A DNA stretch of 10,564 nucleotides from Cloacimonetes bacterium UBA5456 (GTDB lineage Bacteria; Cloacimonadota; Cloacimonadia; Cloacimonadales; Cloacimonadaceae): assembly GCA_002427325.1 (NCBI GenBank), contig DIQS01000035.1, positions 67,457 through 78,020 on the forward strand. The letters run 5' to 3'. How positions within the stretch are numbered: the stretch's first letter is position 1; every line of letters starts with the position of its first letter. The notes below the pieces were generated by a model that was not told the DNA's origin, made no database searches, and saw only the letters and a list, made by a program, of their open reading frames with translations. Below, one piece after another: positions 1 through 6,579 of the stretch. Position numbers and translations under genes: made by a program.

Positions 1-281
1 CATATCATGAGCGCACGCTAAGCTGTAATCAATAGGGAAGCAGGGAGTTATGGGTGCTTCTTATTTTGAAAAAGCAGGTTTGCGATTTTAGGTGGAAAAG
101 GTGCTAAGGTGTTTGTAGTGATGGAGTTAACATGATGTTCTGATAGTTTTAATGGGGTTTTTGTGGAATTATATCCACATGTCTAAACGTGGTTAAAGCT
201 CATTGAATAAAGAGCATAGGTGGTTTTGATTGTTGTATGATGGAAATGTGTGTTGCGTAGAATCTACAGATGAGGCTTTAG
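1..281. other. Gene-free stretch, 5' end of window
   Basis: No coding region can be supported here. The stretch is AT-rich and stops are frequent in all frames. The only structure noted is an 18-base dyad at 162-179 (TGTGGA, six bases, TCCACA). It could be an operator or a chance palindrome. No convincing -35/-10 pair was found. Confidence 0.5.
162..179. repeat. Perfect inverted repeat TGTGGA-N6-TCCACA
   Basis: The two six-base arms at 162-167 and 174-179 are exact reverse complements around an AT spacer. The size and symmetry fit a dimeric repressor site, but no neighbouring gene or promoter supports that. The right arm with its flank resembles a DnaA box with one mismatch. It is isolated, so an origin is not proposed. 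Confidence 0.35.
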
Positions 282-327
282 TAGAAAGCTGCGCTTTCTC
301 AGGCAACAGGATGTTGCCTGCCCAAGG
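282..327. repeat. Dispersed hairpin repeat, copy 1
   Basis: This 46-base unit recurs at 2385-2430 with 44 of 46 bases identical. It contains two hairpins. One has arms AGAAAGC (283-289) and GCTTTCT (293-299) around a three-base loop. The other has arms CAGGCAAC (300-307) and GTTGCCTG (313-320) around the loop AGGAT. It resembles REP/MITE-like intergenic repeats, present here in gene-free DNA only. Whether it is mobile, or acts on mRNA ends, cannot be told from one window. Confidence 0.8.
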
Positions 328-340
328 AGCGAAAAAGTGT

Positions 341-401
341 TGGATTCGACAGGTCCTCGTGTCGAGTTTTTTAAAGTGCAAACGGGGACCTTTGCAATCC
401 A
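341..401 (+). other. Candidate structured element: two hairpins with complementary loops
   Basis: An outer stem TGGAT (341-345) with ATCCA (397-401) closes two hairpins. Hairpin one has arms TCGACA (346-351) and TGTCGA (360-365) with loop GGTCCTCG. Hairpin two has arms TGCAAA (377-382) and TTTGCA (391-396) with loop CGGGGACC. The two eight-base loops can pair with each other along their full length, with one G-U pair, as a kissing interaction. Alternatively, 351-359 can pair with 383-391 as a nine-pair helix that excludes both hairpins. Hairpin one is followed by six Ts (367-372), like an intrinsic terminator, so a terminator/antiterminator switch is conceivable. No known RNA family was recognised, and function and strand are inference. 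Confidence 0.45.
346..372 (+). terminator. Possible intrinsic terminator within the structured element
   Basis: A six-pair stem (346-351 with 360-365) and eight-base loop are followed after one base by TTTTTT at 367-372. The stem is short and only moderately GC-rich. No transcript upstream can be identified, so the call is weak. Confidence 0.3.
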
Positions 402-670
402 CCAAGCTGGCTGAAGTCAGCGGTACTAAGGCGTTAGCCGAGCGAGCGAAGCGAAACAATGCTTTTTACTTGTTTAGCTTTATTATTCACTTATATTTTA
501 TCTAACTACTGCACACATGAATGCACAAACACAGATCAGCTCAAAAGCGGTCTGAGCGACTCAGTCAAATACTGATGCCCAAAACTATAGCAAATACAAC
601 GGGTCATTGCCGGCAAAAGCCAGAAGCAAACCCGCAAATCTTAAATCAAATGCAAAAATAGGAGAGAACT
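402..670. other. Catalase upstream region
   Basis: There is no gene here. Small inverted repeats continue the mosaic: GCTGA/TCAGC at 410-421, GGC/GCC at 430-439, and CTGAG/CTCAG at 552-564. An AT-rich block lies at 463-505. TTGTTT (470-475) and TATATT (492-497), 16 bases apart, are a weak promoter candidate that would give a leader of about 170 bases. No PerR- or Fur-type operator was recognised. Confidence 0.35.
660..666 (+). promoter_or_regulatory. Ribosome binding site of the catalase
   Basis: AGGAGAG lies four bases before ATG at 671. This strong site decides the start. Translation is meant to begin at 671, not at the in-frame TTG at 745, so the break near codon 25 lies inside the gene. 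Confidence 0.75.
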
Positions 671-2142
671 ATGTCCGATAAAAAGAAAGATAAGAAAAAA
701 CTTACCACTGCCGCCGGTGCACCGGTAGTGGACAACCAAAATTTTTGACCGCCGGAAAGAGAGGTCCCATCCTCTTGCAAGACATTTGGTTATTGGAAAA
801 ACTCGCACATTTTGATCGTGAAGTGATCCCCGAAAGGCGGATGCACGCAAAGGGCTCCGGTGCTTTCGGAACCTTCACCGTCACCCACGACATCAGCAAA
901 TACACCAAAGCAAACCTGTTCAATAAGATCGGCAAAGAGACCGAAGTCTTTGCCCGCTTTTCCACCGTTGCCGGTGAAAGAGGCGCAGCCGATGCCGAGC
1001 GGGATATTCGCGGTTTTGCCGTGAAGTTCTATACCGAAGAAGGCAATTGGGACCTCGTGGGCAACAATACGCCGGTCTTTTTCATCCGTGATCCTCTGAA
1101 ATTCCCTGATCTGAATCATGCCGTGAAGCGCGATCCAAAGACCAATATGCGCAGTGCAAAGAACAACTGGGATTTTTGGACGAGTTTGCCGGAGGCGATT
1201 CACCAAGTGACAATCACCATGAGTGATCGCGGTATCCCCTATTCATATAGGCACATGCACGGTTTTGGCAGCCACACTTTTTCCATGTTTAATGCCAAAA
1301 ACGAAAAAACATGGGTGAAGTTTCATTGGGTATCCCAGCAAGGCATCAAAAACCTCACTGATGCCGAAGCCGAAGCGATCATCGCCTGCGACCGTGAAAG
1401 TCATCAGCGCGACCTCTTTGAGAGCATCGAAAAGAAGGATTTTCCCAGATGGAAGCTCTTCATTCAAGTGATGACAGAAGCCGAGGCGGATACCTTGCCA
1501 TATAATCCTTTCGACATCACAAAGGTTTGGTATAAAGAGGATTTCCCGCTGATTGAAGTAGGCGTGATGGAACTAAATCGCAATCCGGAAAACTATTTCC
1601 AGGATGTGGAACAAGCCGCTTTCGCACCCGCAAACATCGTGCCGGGCATTGGCTTTTCGCCCGACCGTTTGTTGCAGGGCAGGCTGTTTTCCTATGGCGA
1701 TGCCCACCGCTATCGTTTGGGCGTAAATCATCATCAGATTCCGGTTAATCGCCCGAAAAACGCTGCACATAGCTATCATCGCGATGGTGCTATGCGCGTG
1801 GACGGAAATCATGGCGGATTATTGCACTATAACCCAAATAGCTACGGCGAATGGGATGAACAACCGGAACATAAAGAGCCGCCTATGCAGGTGGAAAGCC
1901 CGGCAACTTTTTGGGATCACCACGAAGATACGGACTATTTTACCCAGCCGCGCAAGCTCTTTAGATTGATGAACGATGAGCAGAAAGAGGCGCTTTATGG
2001 AAACACCGCCAGAAATATGGGCGATGCGCCGAAGATGATAAAGATCAGGCATATCAACAATTGCTGCATGGTTGACCCCGAATATGGCGAGGGTGTAGCT
2101 ATGGCTTTGGGGATTCCCATGAGTGAAGTTAAAGCTGAGTGA
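671..2142 (+). CDS. katA: Haem catalase, frameshifted near the N-terminus
   Basis: Converts hydrogen peroxide to water and oxygen, and is probably cytoplasmic. From ATG 671 the frame reads MSDKKKDKKKLTT and on through VVDNQNF, then meets TGA at 746-748. The rest of a catalase (LTAGKRGPILLQD onwards) is open in the -1 frame from 745 to 2142. Joined, it gives about 490 residues, the usual length of a small-subunit catalase. Numbered on the joined protein, the distal haem histidine is His59 in RMHAKGSG, the conserved Asn pair is at 132-133 in GNNTPVFF, and the haem-ligand tyrosine is Tyr342 in RLFSYGDAHR. The break sits in A4T5. One missing T, a sequencing error or ribosomal -1 slippage on A-AAT-TTT would all explain it. 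The part after the break looks intact, with no other lesion. A separate short product from TTG 745 would lack only the N-terminal arm. The family assignment is very secure. Confidence 0.93.
739..748 (+). other. Frameshift site in catalase: slippery heptamer plus stop
   Basis: In the start-codon frame the sequence reads A-AAT-TTT-TGA. The heptamer fits the X-XXY-YYZ pattern of -1 slippage sites, and a stop codon directly follows. A -1 slip gives Phe then TTG ACC GCC, which continues the catalase exactly. A six-pair stem (759-764 with 771-776, one G-U pair) lies 13 bases downstream, which is rather far and weak for a stimulator. A single-base deletion in the T run is the simpler explanation. 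Confidence 0.5.
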
Positions 2143-2164
2143 ATGATCTGAATAGCTAAGATGT

Positions 2165-2195
2165 GAAGCCCGGTTTGTGCCGGGCTTCTTTTTTT
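2165..2195 (+). terminator. Intrinsic terminator after the catalase
   Basis: GAAGCCCGG (2165-2173) and CCGGGCTTC (2180-2188) form a perfect nine-pair GC-rich stem with a six-base loop, followed by seven Ts. It lies 22 bases after the catalase stop and should end that transcript, isolating it from the nqr operon. Confidence 0.92.
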
Positions 2196-2215
2196 GGGGA
2201 AAAGGATTTTGGGGC

Positions 2216-2232
2216 GGTAACATCCTGTTGCC
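2216..2232 (-). repeat. Repeat core in reverse orientation
   Basis: Read on the minus strand this is GGCAACAGGATGTTACC. It matches the 17-base core of the copies at 302-318 and 2405-2421 except for one base, which leaves a G-U pair in the stem. Because the loop AGGAT is kept as well as the stem, this is common origin and not just a similar hairpin. Confidence 0.65.
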
Positions 2233-2384
2233 GCATGAGCGTCAGCTCATTTGGGTTGCAATGCATTAGTAGCATTGGCTTTATCTGAGCGAAGGGAGAT
2301 AGTTCGCTGCACTCATGTTTTATAAGATGTGCTGCGCACGATTTTTTAAGGGTTCATGGGCAACGGGGGCGTTGCCCGACCGAA

Positions 2385-2430
2385 TAGAAAGCTGCGTGTT
2401 CTCAGGCAACAGGATGTTGCCTGCCCAAGG
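2385..2430. repeat. Dispersed hairpin repeat, copy 2
   Basis: This is identical to 282-327 at 44 of 46 positions. Both changes fall in the first hairpin (GCGTGTTCT in place of GCGCTTTCT) and weaken it. The second hairpin, CAGGCAAC-AGGAT-GTTGCCTG (2403-2423), is unchanged. Flanking sequences of the two copies do not match, which marks these as the element's boundaries in this window. Confidence 0.8.
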
Positions 2431-2562
2431 CTGGAAGCCGGCTGAAGCCTACACAAGGGCCGGATAAATCCAGCGTTACAATGTCTATGCTGCGCTCGTT
2501 AAATCGGCTCACGCTGTGAACATAATCTGTGCAAATCCGTTCAATCCGTCAAATCCGTGTTC

Positions 2563-2610
2563 TATTTCGCTAAATCGCTAAATCGCTAAATCGTTAAATC
2601 GCCAAATCGT
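2563..2610. repeat. Short tandem repeat, 8-base unit
   Basis: There are six head-to-tail copies of an eight-base unit close to TAAATCGC. Copies at 2571-2578 and 2579-2586 are identical, and the rest differ by one or two bases. It is too short and without spacers to be a CRISPR array. It lies just before the possible nqr promoter. Copy number may vary by slippage. Confidence 0.75.
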
Positions 2611-2631
2611 CTCGCCTGCGAGCAATTTATA

Positions 2632-2661
2632 TTGACAGGATTTATAATCTAAAAATAATAC
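2632..2661 (+). promoter_or_regulatory. Possible promoter of the nqr operon
   Basis: TTGACA at 2632-2637 is a perfect -35 consensus. The best-spaced -10 is TAATAC at 2656-2661, 18 bases on, which is poor. A perfect TATAAT at 2643-2648 is only five bases from the -35 and cannot pair with it, but could serve another start. The position, about 30 to 60 bases before nqrB and after a terminator, suits an operon promoter. Confidence 0.4.
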
Positions 2662-2690
2662 AATCCATCAAGAGAAAAGGAAATTCTTTT

Positions 2691-3614
2691 ATGATAAAAA
2701 GGATATTAAAGCAGCAGATGATGAACCGGGTTCTCTATAGTTTGATCCCTGTGATTCTCTTTGCCATCTACCTTTTTGGGTGGAGGGTCTTCGCATCCGT
2801 AATCGTGGCAAATCTCGCCGCATTTCTCACGGAATACCTCTTTGTGATGAAGAAAAAGCCGGGCAAAGTTTCCATGGCGGTATTCGTGACGGGGACATTA
2901 ATTGCGCTGAGTTTGCCTCCCACGATTCCTCTTTGGATCTCGGCAGTTGGGGCAATCGTCGCTACTACTTTCGGCAAGATGGTTTTTGGCGGCTTTGGCA
3001 TGAACATCTTCAATCCCGCAATCTTAGGGCGCACTTTCGTATATATTTCTTTCCCAAATCAGATGACGATTTCTTGGGTAAAGCCATATCTGCTCAGTGA
3101 CTTCCCCGGCGGATTTGTGCGATGGGCAGCACCGCAAGCGATGCAGACTGGTGCCACGATCCTGAACCACATGCGCATGTCCAGCGAGCAATTATATAGT
3201 TTCATGGATAGTTTTTGGGGCTTCGAGGCGGGTTCTGCGGGCGAGACTTCCGCATTTCTGATCTTGCTTGCCGCAATCTATTTGATCGTCACCAAGACGG
3301 CGAAGTTGCAGCCCATGCTGAGCACTTTGCTCTCGCTGAGCCTCTTTAGTTTCATCTTCTATCCCGGTGTCAATCCGCTTTATTTCTTAGTGAGCGGCGG
3401 GGCGATGTTTGGAGTAGTATTCATGGTGACCGATCCCGTCACTTGTCCCAAGGGCACTTGGGCGGTGTGGGTCTATGGCATTTTGATCGGCTTTTTGACG
3501 GTATTTATCCGCAAGTATTCTCTTTTTGCCGAAGGCTTTATGTTTGCGCTTCTGCTGGTCAATGCCTTCATGCCCTTGATTGAATATGGACTTGAAAAGG
3601 TGGGGCTAAAATGA
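2691..3614 (+). CDS. nqrB: Na+-translocating NADH:quinone oxidoreductase subunit B (short form)
   Basis: Membrane subunit of the Na+-NQR pump that carries covalent FMN and lies on the electron path to quinone and the Na+ channel. At 307 residues it has roughly nine membrane segments. Family marks are GGFGMNIFNPAILGR (100-114), TGAT at 153-156 with Thr156 as the expected FMN attachment residue, GSAGETS (181-187), and a TDPVT segment before the last two helices. It is about 100 residues shorter than the roughly 415-residue Vibrio protein. The cytoplasmic N-terminal extension that contacts NqrA and an early periplasmic loop are missing, so it also resembles RnfD in size. The partner NqrF identifies the complex as Nqr. 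The position six before Thr156 is Ala, not the usual Asp. AAAAGGA nine bases upstream supports the start, and the stop overlaps nqrC (ATGA). Confidence 0.87.
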   Translation: MIKRILKQQMMNRVLYSLIPVILFAIYLFGWRVFASVIVANLAAFLTEYLFVMKKKPGKVSMAVFVTGTLIALSLPPTIPLWISAVGAIVATTFGKMVFGGFGMNIFNPAILGRTFVYISFPNQMTISWVKPYLLSDFPGGFVRWAAPQAMQTGATILNHMRMSSEQLYSFMDSFWGFEAGSAGETSAFLILLAAIYLIVTKTAKLQPMLSTLLSLSLFSFIFYPGVNPLYFLVSGGAMFGVVFMVTDPVTCPKGTWAVWVYGILIGFLTVFIRKYSLFAEGFMFALLLVNAFMPLIEYGLEKVGLK

Positions 3615-4273
3615 AAGATAGTTTCCTCTACCCCATCATCTTTATGTTGATCACGGTTTTGATCTTTGTCGGCATCTTGGCGGTGATGTATCGCCTCAGC
3701 GAGGGCAAGATCGAAGCGCATCAGATAGATAGTTACAACCGCAAGGTTCTCATCACGTTGGCGGGTGTGATCGCTGAAAAGACGGATCTAAGTGCGGACG
3801 AGATCATCGCTCTATATCCCCAGAGCTATGAGGACTATATCATTGTAATCACGCAAGATGGCTTTGAGCGCAATGTCTATGCCGCGCTCGTCGATGGCGA
3901 AGTTTTGGGCTATGCTTTCGAGATTGCGGGCAATGGACTTTGGGGCAGTATGTCGGCGCTGGTTTCGATGAATACCGCGCTGGATACGATCCTTGAGCTT
4001 CGCATGGTGGAGCAAATGGAGACTCCCGGCTTGGGTGCACGCATAGAAGAAGATTGGTTTTTAAATCAATTCAAAGATCGCCTCTTTGTTTTTAATCCCG
4101 AGAGCAAGAGCGATGTGAGCAAAGTCTATGAATTCATCGCCGAGACCCAGACTCCGGAAGACGATGCGCAATTGCGTAAGGTGACGGGCGCAACCATCAC
4201 CTCAAGTGCGGTCTTGCAGATGCTAAAAGATGAAATCACATATATATACAATGCTTTTGAGAGGGAGGAATAG
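3611..4273 (+). CDS. nqrC: Na+-translocating NADH:quinone oxidoreductase subunit C
   Basis: FMN-carrying subunit with one N-terminal membrane helix (about residues 6-28) and an extracytoplasmic flavin domain, passing electrons within the Na+-NQR pump. At 220 residues it is slightly shorter than the Vibrio protein. Visible family marks are GNGLWGSMSALVSMN, ETPGLGARIEEDWF, and TGATITSS at 192-199 with Thr195 as the expected phosphoester-linked FMN site. The residue six before Thr195 is Arg189, where an Asp normally begins the ApbE recognition motif. The start codon overlaps the nqrB stop by four bases, implying translational coupling. RnfG is the alternative family, but the whole gene set favours NqrC. 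Confidence 0.9.
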   Translation: MKDSFLYPIIFMLITVLIFVGILAVMYRLSEGKIEAHQIDSYNRKVLITLAGVIAEKTDLSADEIIALYPQSYEDYIIVITQDGFERNVYAALVDGEVLGYAFEIAGNGLWGSMSALVSMNTALDTILELRMVEQMETPGLGARIEEDWFLNQFKDRLFVFNPESKSDVSKVYEFIAETQTPEDDAQLRKVTGATITSSAVLQMLKDEITYIYNAFEREE

Positions 4274-4275
4274 CC

Positions 4276-4872
4276 ATGACAAAAAAACAGATATTTATGA
4301 CTTCGGCGTTCACTGAGAACTCCGTCTGGCGCCAAGTTTTAGGGATATGTTCCTCTTTGGCGGTGACGAATCTCATGATGAATTCGCTGATCATGGGCTT
4401 GGGCGTGATCTTTTCGCTCACGCTCTCAAATTTCACCATCTCGCTGATCAGGGAATGGACTCCGCGCAGTGTGCGCATGATGGTTCAAACTCTTATCATC
4501 GCAGCTTATGTGATCATCGTGGATATCTTCCTCAAGGCAAATATGCCGGAGATCAGCAAACAATTGGGACCCTATGTGGGCTTGATTATCACAAATTGCA
4601 TTTTGATGGGAAGAGCAGAGGCTTTTGCTTCACAGAACAAGCCTTTGGATTCGGTTGTGGACGGACTTGGCGCGGGAGTGGGCTACACTCTTGTCTTGCT
4701 GATGATTTCCTTTGTGCGCGAGCTCTTTGGCTTCGGCACCCTCTTTGGCGTGTCGGTCTTGGGTGCCTGGTGGACAAAGTGGAGCATCATGGTGATGGCG
4801 CCGAGTGCATTCTTCCTCTTGGCAATACTCATCTGGATCATCAATTCGAAGTTTTATAAGGGGAACGCATAA
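4276..4872 (+). CDS. nqrD: Na+-translocating NADH:quinone oxidoreductase subunit D
   Basis: Integral membrane subunit of 198 residues and about six helices. With NqrE it holds an iron-sulphur centre in the middle of the membrane. The two expected ligand cysteines are present: Cys25 in LGICSSLAVT and Cys108 in IITNCILMGRAEAFA. The stretch ISKQLGPYVGLIITNC and the C-terminal APSAFFLLA are close to NqrD and separate it from RnfE. A strong ribosome site, GGGAGGAA (4263-4270), lies inside the end of nqrC, two bases separate the genes, and the stop shares one base with the nqrE start. Confidence 0.93.
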   Translation: MTKKQIFMTSAFTENSVWRQVLGICSSLAVTNLMMNSLIMGLGVIFSLTLSNFTISLIREWTPRSVRMMVQTLIIAAYVIIVDIFLKANMPEISKQLGPYVGLIITNCILMGRAEAFASQNKPLDSVVDGLGAGVGYTLVLLMISFVRELFGFGTLFGVSVLGAWWTKWSIMVMAPSAFFLLAILIWIINSKFYKGNA

Positions 4873-5459
4873 TGGATATCAGCGCATTTGTATTGTTTTG
4901 GGCAGCGATTTTCACGAGTAATATCCTGCTGACAAACTTCTTGGGGATGTGTTCCTATCTTTCGCTCTCGCGTGAGATGGAAAGCTCCATCGGTTTGGGA
5001 ATTGCCGTGTTTTTTGTGCTTACCTTCACGGCGGCTCTGAACTGGCTGGTCTATCACCTGCTGCTTGTTCCCTTTGATCTGGTCTATCTGCAATTCATCG
5101 TGTTCATCATCGTGATTGCAGCTTTTGTTCAGCTCTTGGAGTTGCTCATCGAGCGCTATCTGCCGGCTCTATATTTCACGCTGGGCATCTTCTTGCCGTT
5201 GATCACGGTGAATTGCGCCATCTTTGGAGTTAGCCTCTTTATGGTGATCCGTGATTATAATTTCTTGCAAACCATTGCCTTTGCGGCGGGGAGCGGGATT
5301 GGCTGGCTTTTGGCGATCATGATGCTTGCCGCAATCCGGCGTAAACTGCGGGAAAAGATGATTCCCATGGGCTTGCGCGGAGCGGGGATCAGCCTCATCA
5401 TCACCGGTATCATGGCGCTGGGCTTTGTCGGCTTTTCCGGCATCGTGCAGATTCAATAA
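4872..5459 (+). CDS. nqrE: Na+-translocating NADH:quinone oxidoreductase subunit E
   Basis: Integral membrane subunit of 195 residues with about six helices, paired with NqrD around the membrane iron-sulphur centre. The ligand cysteines are Cys27 in FLGMCSYLS and Cys115 in ITVNCAIFG. The core LGIFLPLITVNCAIFG and the C-terminal GLRGAGISLIITGIMALGF are hallmark NqrE sequence; RnfA is the homologue in Rnf complexes. The protein ends VGFSGIVQIQ, as expected for the family. AAGGGGA seven bases upstream, within the end of nqrD, supports the ATG at 4872. No missing or odd key residue was seen. Confidence 0.94.
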   Translation: MDISAFVLFWAAIFTSNILLTNFLGMCSYLSLSREMESSIGLGIAVFFVLTFTAALNWLVYHLLLVPFDLVYLQFIVFIIVIAAFVQLLELLIERYLPALYFTLGIFLPLITVNCAIFGVSLFMVIRDYNFLQTIAFAAGSGIGWLLAIMMLAAIRRKLREKMIPMGLRGAGISLIITGIMALGFVGFSGIVQIQ

Positions 5460-5471
5460 GGGGAAATAGTG

Positions 5472-6575
5472 ATGATAGAAAGAATATTTCTCGATATAGG
5501 CTGGATGAGCGGGATCGGCGTGGGACTCGCACTGCTCATGGTGATTGCGGAAAGATGGCTGAGCAACTATGGTGAAGTTCAAATCGATATCAATGGCAAG
5601 CGTAAGATCAAGGTGAAAGGCGGGAATAGCCTGCTCTCGACCTTGGCTGAAAGTCAGATTTTCATGCCTTCGGCTTGCGGTGGACGCGGAACTTGCGGCG
5701 CTTGCAAATGCAAGGTTGTGGAAGGCGGTGGGCCTATTTTGCCCACGGAAAAGCCTATGCTCTCAGCGAGCGAGATGGCAGAAAACGTGCGGCTCTCCTG
5801 TCAGGTGAAGGTGAAAAACGATATCGGCATCATGATCCCGGAGACTTTCTTCAATATCCGCCGCTATGAAGCGAGCATCGAAGAGATCATCGACTATACC
5901 TACGACATTAAAGGCATCACCTTCAAATTCAAAGAAGGCAATGAGATAGACTTCAAGGCGGGGCAATATATGCAGCTTGAAAGCAAGCCCTATGACAAGG
6001 TGAAAGAGAAAGCTGTGCGTGCCTATTCCATCTCCTCAAAGCCGCAACTCAAGGATAGATTGCAGCTCATCATCCGCCTCGTGCCGGAAGGAATCTGCTC
6101 CACTTGGGTGCATAAACATCTCAAGGTGGGCGATAGTGTTTCGCTCACGGGGCCTTATGGCGATTTCATGCTCAAAGATAGCGATGCGGATACTCTCTTC
6201 GTGGCGGGCGGTTCCGGTATGGCGCCGATCAAATCCATGCTGGAATATCTGCAAGAAGTGGGAACAAAGCGCAATATGACTTTCTTCTTTGGTGCGAGAA
6301 CCACCAAAGACCTCTATCTGAATGAAGAGATGGCAGAATTTGAAAAACACTTTGAAAACTTTAGTTATGAACCGGTCTTATCGCATGCCACGCCCGAGGA
6401 AAATTGGACGGGTAAAACGGGCTTCATCATGCCCTATTTTGAAGAAGTGATCAAAGACCCGCCCAACACGGAGGCTTATCTCTGTGGCAGCCCGGGCATG
6501 ATCGCGGCGGTGACCAAATCACTAAAAGAATATGGTGTTCCCGCTGAGAACATCAGATATGACGACTTTGGATGA
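5472..6575 (+). CDS. nqrF: Na+-translocating NADH:quinone oxidoreductase subunit F
   Basis: NADH-oxidising entry subunit. It passes hydride to FAD and then electrons to a 2Fe-2S centre. Order of parts in 367 residues: one N-terminal membrane helix (about 10-27), a ferredoxin domain with Cys69, Cys75, Cys78 and Cys110 (same spacing as Vibrio NqrF), an FAD domain with RAYS (183-186) and GPYGDF (227-232), and an NAD domain with VAGGSGMAP (244-252) and Cys338 in LCGSPGM. It ends in the family C-terminus ENIRYDDFG. NqrF is absent from Rnf complexes, so this gene identifies the operon as Nqr. ATG 5472 is preferred over GTG 5469 because AAGGGGA then sits at ideal spacing; GTG would add one residue. 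An extra Cys80 lies beside the cluster. Confidence 0.95.
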   Translation: MIERIFLDIGWMSGIGVGLALLMVIAERWLSNYGEVQIDINGKRKIKVKGGNSLLSTLAESQIFMPSACGGRGTCGACKCKVVEGGGPILPTEKPMLSASEMAENVRLSCQVKVKNDIGIMIPETFFNIRRYEASIEEIIDYTYDIKGITFKFKEGNEIDFKAGQYMQLESKPYDKVKEKAVRAYSISSKPQLKDRLQLIIRLVPEGICSTWVHKHLKVGDSVSLTGPYGDFMLKDSDADTLFVAGGSGMAPIKSMLEYLQEVGTKRNMTFFFGARTTKDLYLNEEMAEFEKHFENFSYEPVLSHATPEENWTGKTGFIMPYFEEVIKDPPNTEAYLCGSPGMIAAVTKSLKEYGVPAENIRYDDFG

Positions 6576-6579
6576 TGCT

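Larger units (their letters stand above)
2196..2560. other. Gene-free mosaic of small hairpins
   Basis: No gene is supported. Palindromes follow one another. GGTAAC-ATCCT-GTTGCC (2216-2232) is the core of the dispersed repeat in reverse orientation, loop included. ATGAGC/GCTCAT lies at 2235-2250, CAATGC/GCATTG at 2259-2277, GTGC/GCAC at 2329-2339 and GGGCAAC/GTTGCCC at 2358-2377. The 46-base repeat follows at 2385-2430. Three near-copies of a nine-base unit (CAAATCCGT type) lie at 2532-2558. The mosaic resembles the one before the catalase and suggests accumulated repeat-element debris. Confidence 0.6.

Noticed and set aside
1..21. Frame +1 reads HIMSAR then stop, possibly the tail of an upstream gene.
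   Set aside because: Six residues cannot support a gene call, and the other frames are equally uninformative.
171..179. ATATCCACA as a DnaA box and hence an origin.
   Set aside because: Single site with a mismatch, and no other boxes or origin genes nearby.
339..404. GGATTCGAC resembles the tmRNA 5' end, and ATCCACCA resembles a tRNA 3' end.
   Set aside because: No cloverleaf, T-arm or seven-pair acceptor stem fits, and the segment is far too short for tmRNA.
230..505. Open frame of 91 codons on the + strand and an 88-codon one opposite.
   Set aside because: Both run through the hairpin repeats, have low-complexity unlikely products and no ribosome site.
790..1206. 138-codon open frame on the minus strand inside the catalase gene.
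   Set aside because: It is opposite a clear catalase coding frame; the product resembles nothing and there is no ribosome site.
2563..2610. Tandem repeat considered as a CRISPR array.
   Set aside because: Units are eight bases, directly adjacent and without spacers.
2632..2648. TTGACA and TATAAT as one perfect promoter.
   Set aside because: Only five bases separate them, far from the 16-18 needed.
4347..4859. 170-codon open frame on the + strand within nqrD.
   Set aside because: nqrD in another frame matches its family throughout; this is an out-of-frame shadow rich in His and Cys.
2691..5459. Assignment of the operon as Rnf (rnfDGEA).
   Set aside because: An NqrF gene follows directly, no RnfB or RnfC is present, and NqrD and NqrE motifs fit better. 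The short NqrB is the only RnfD-like point.
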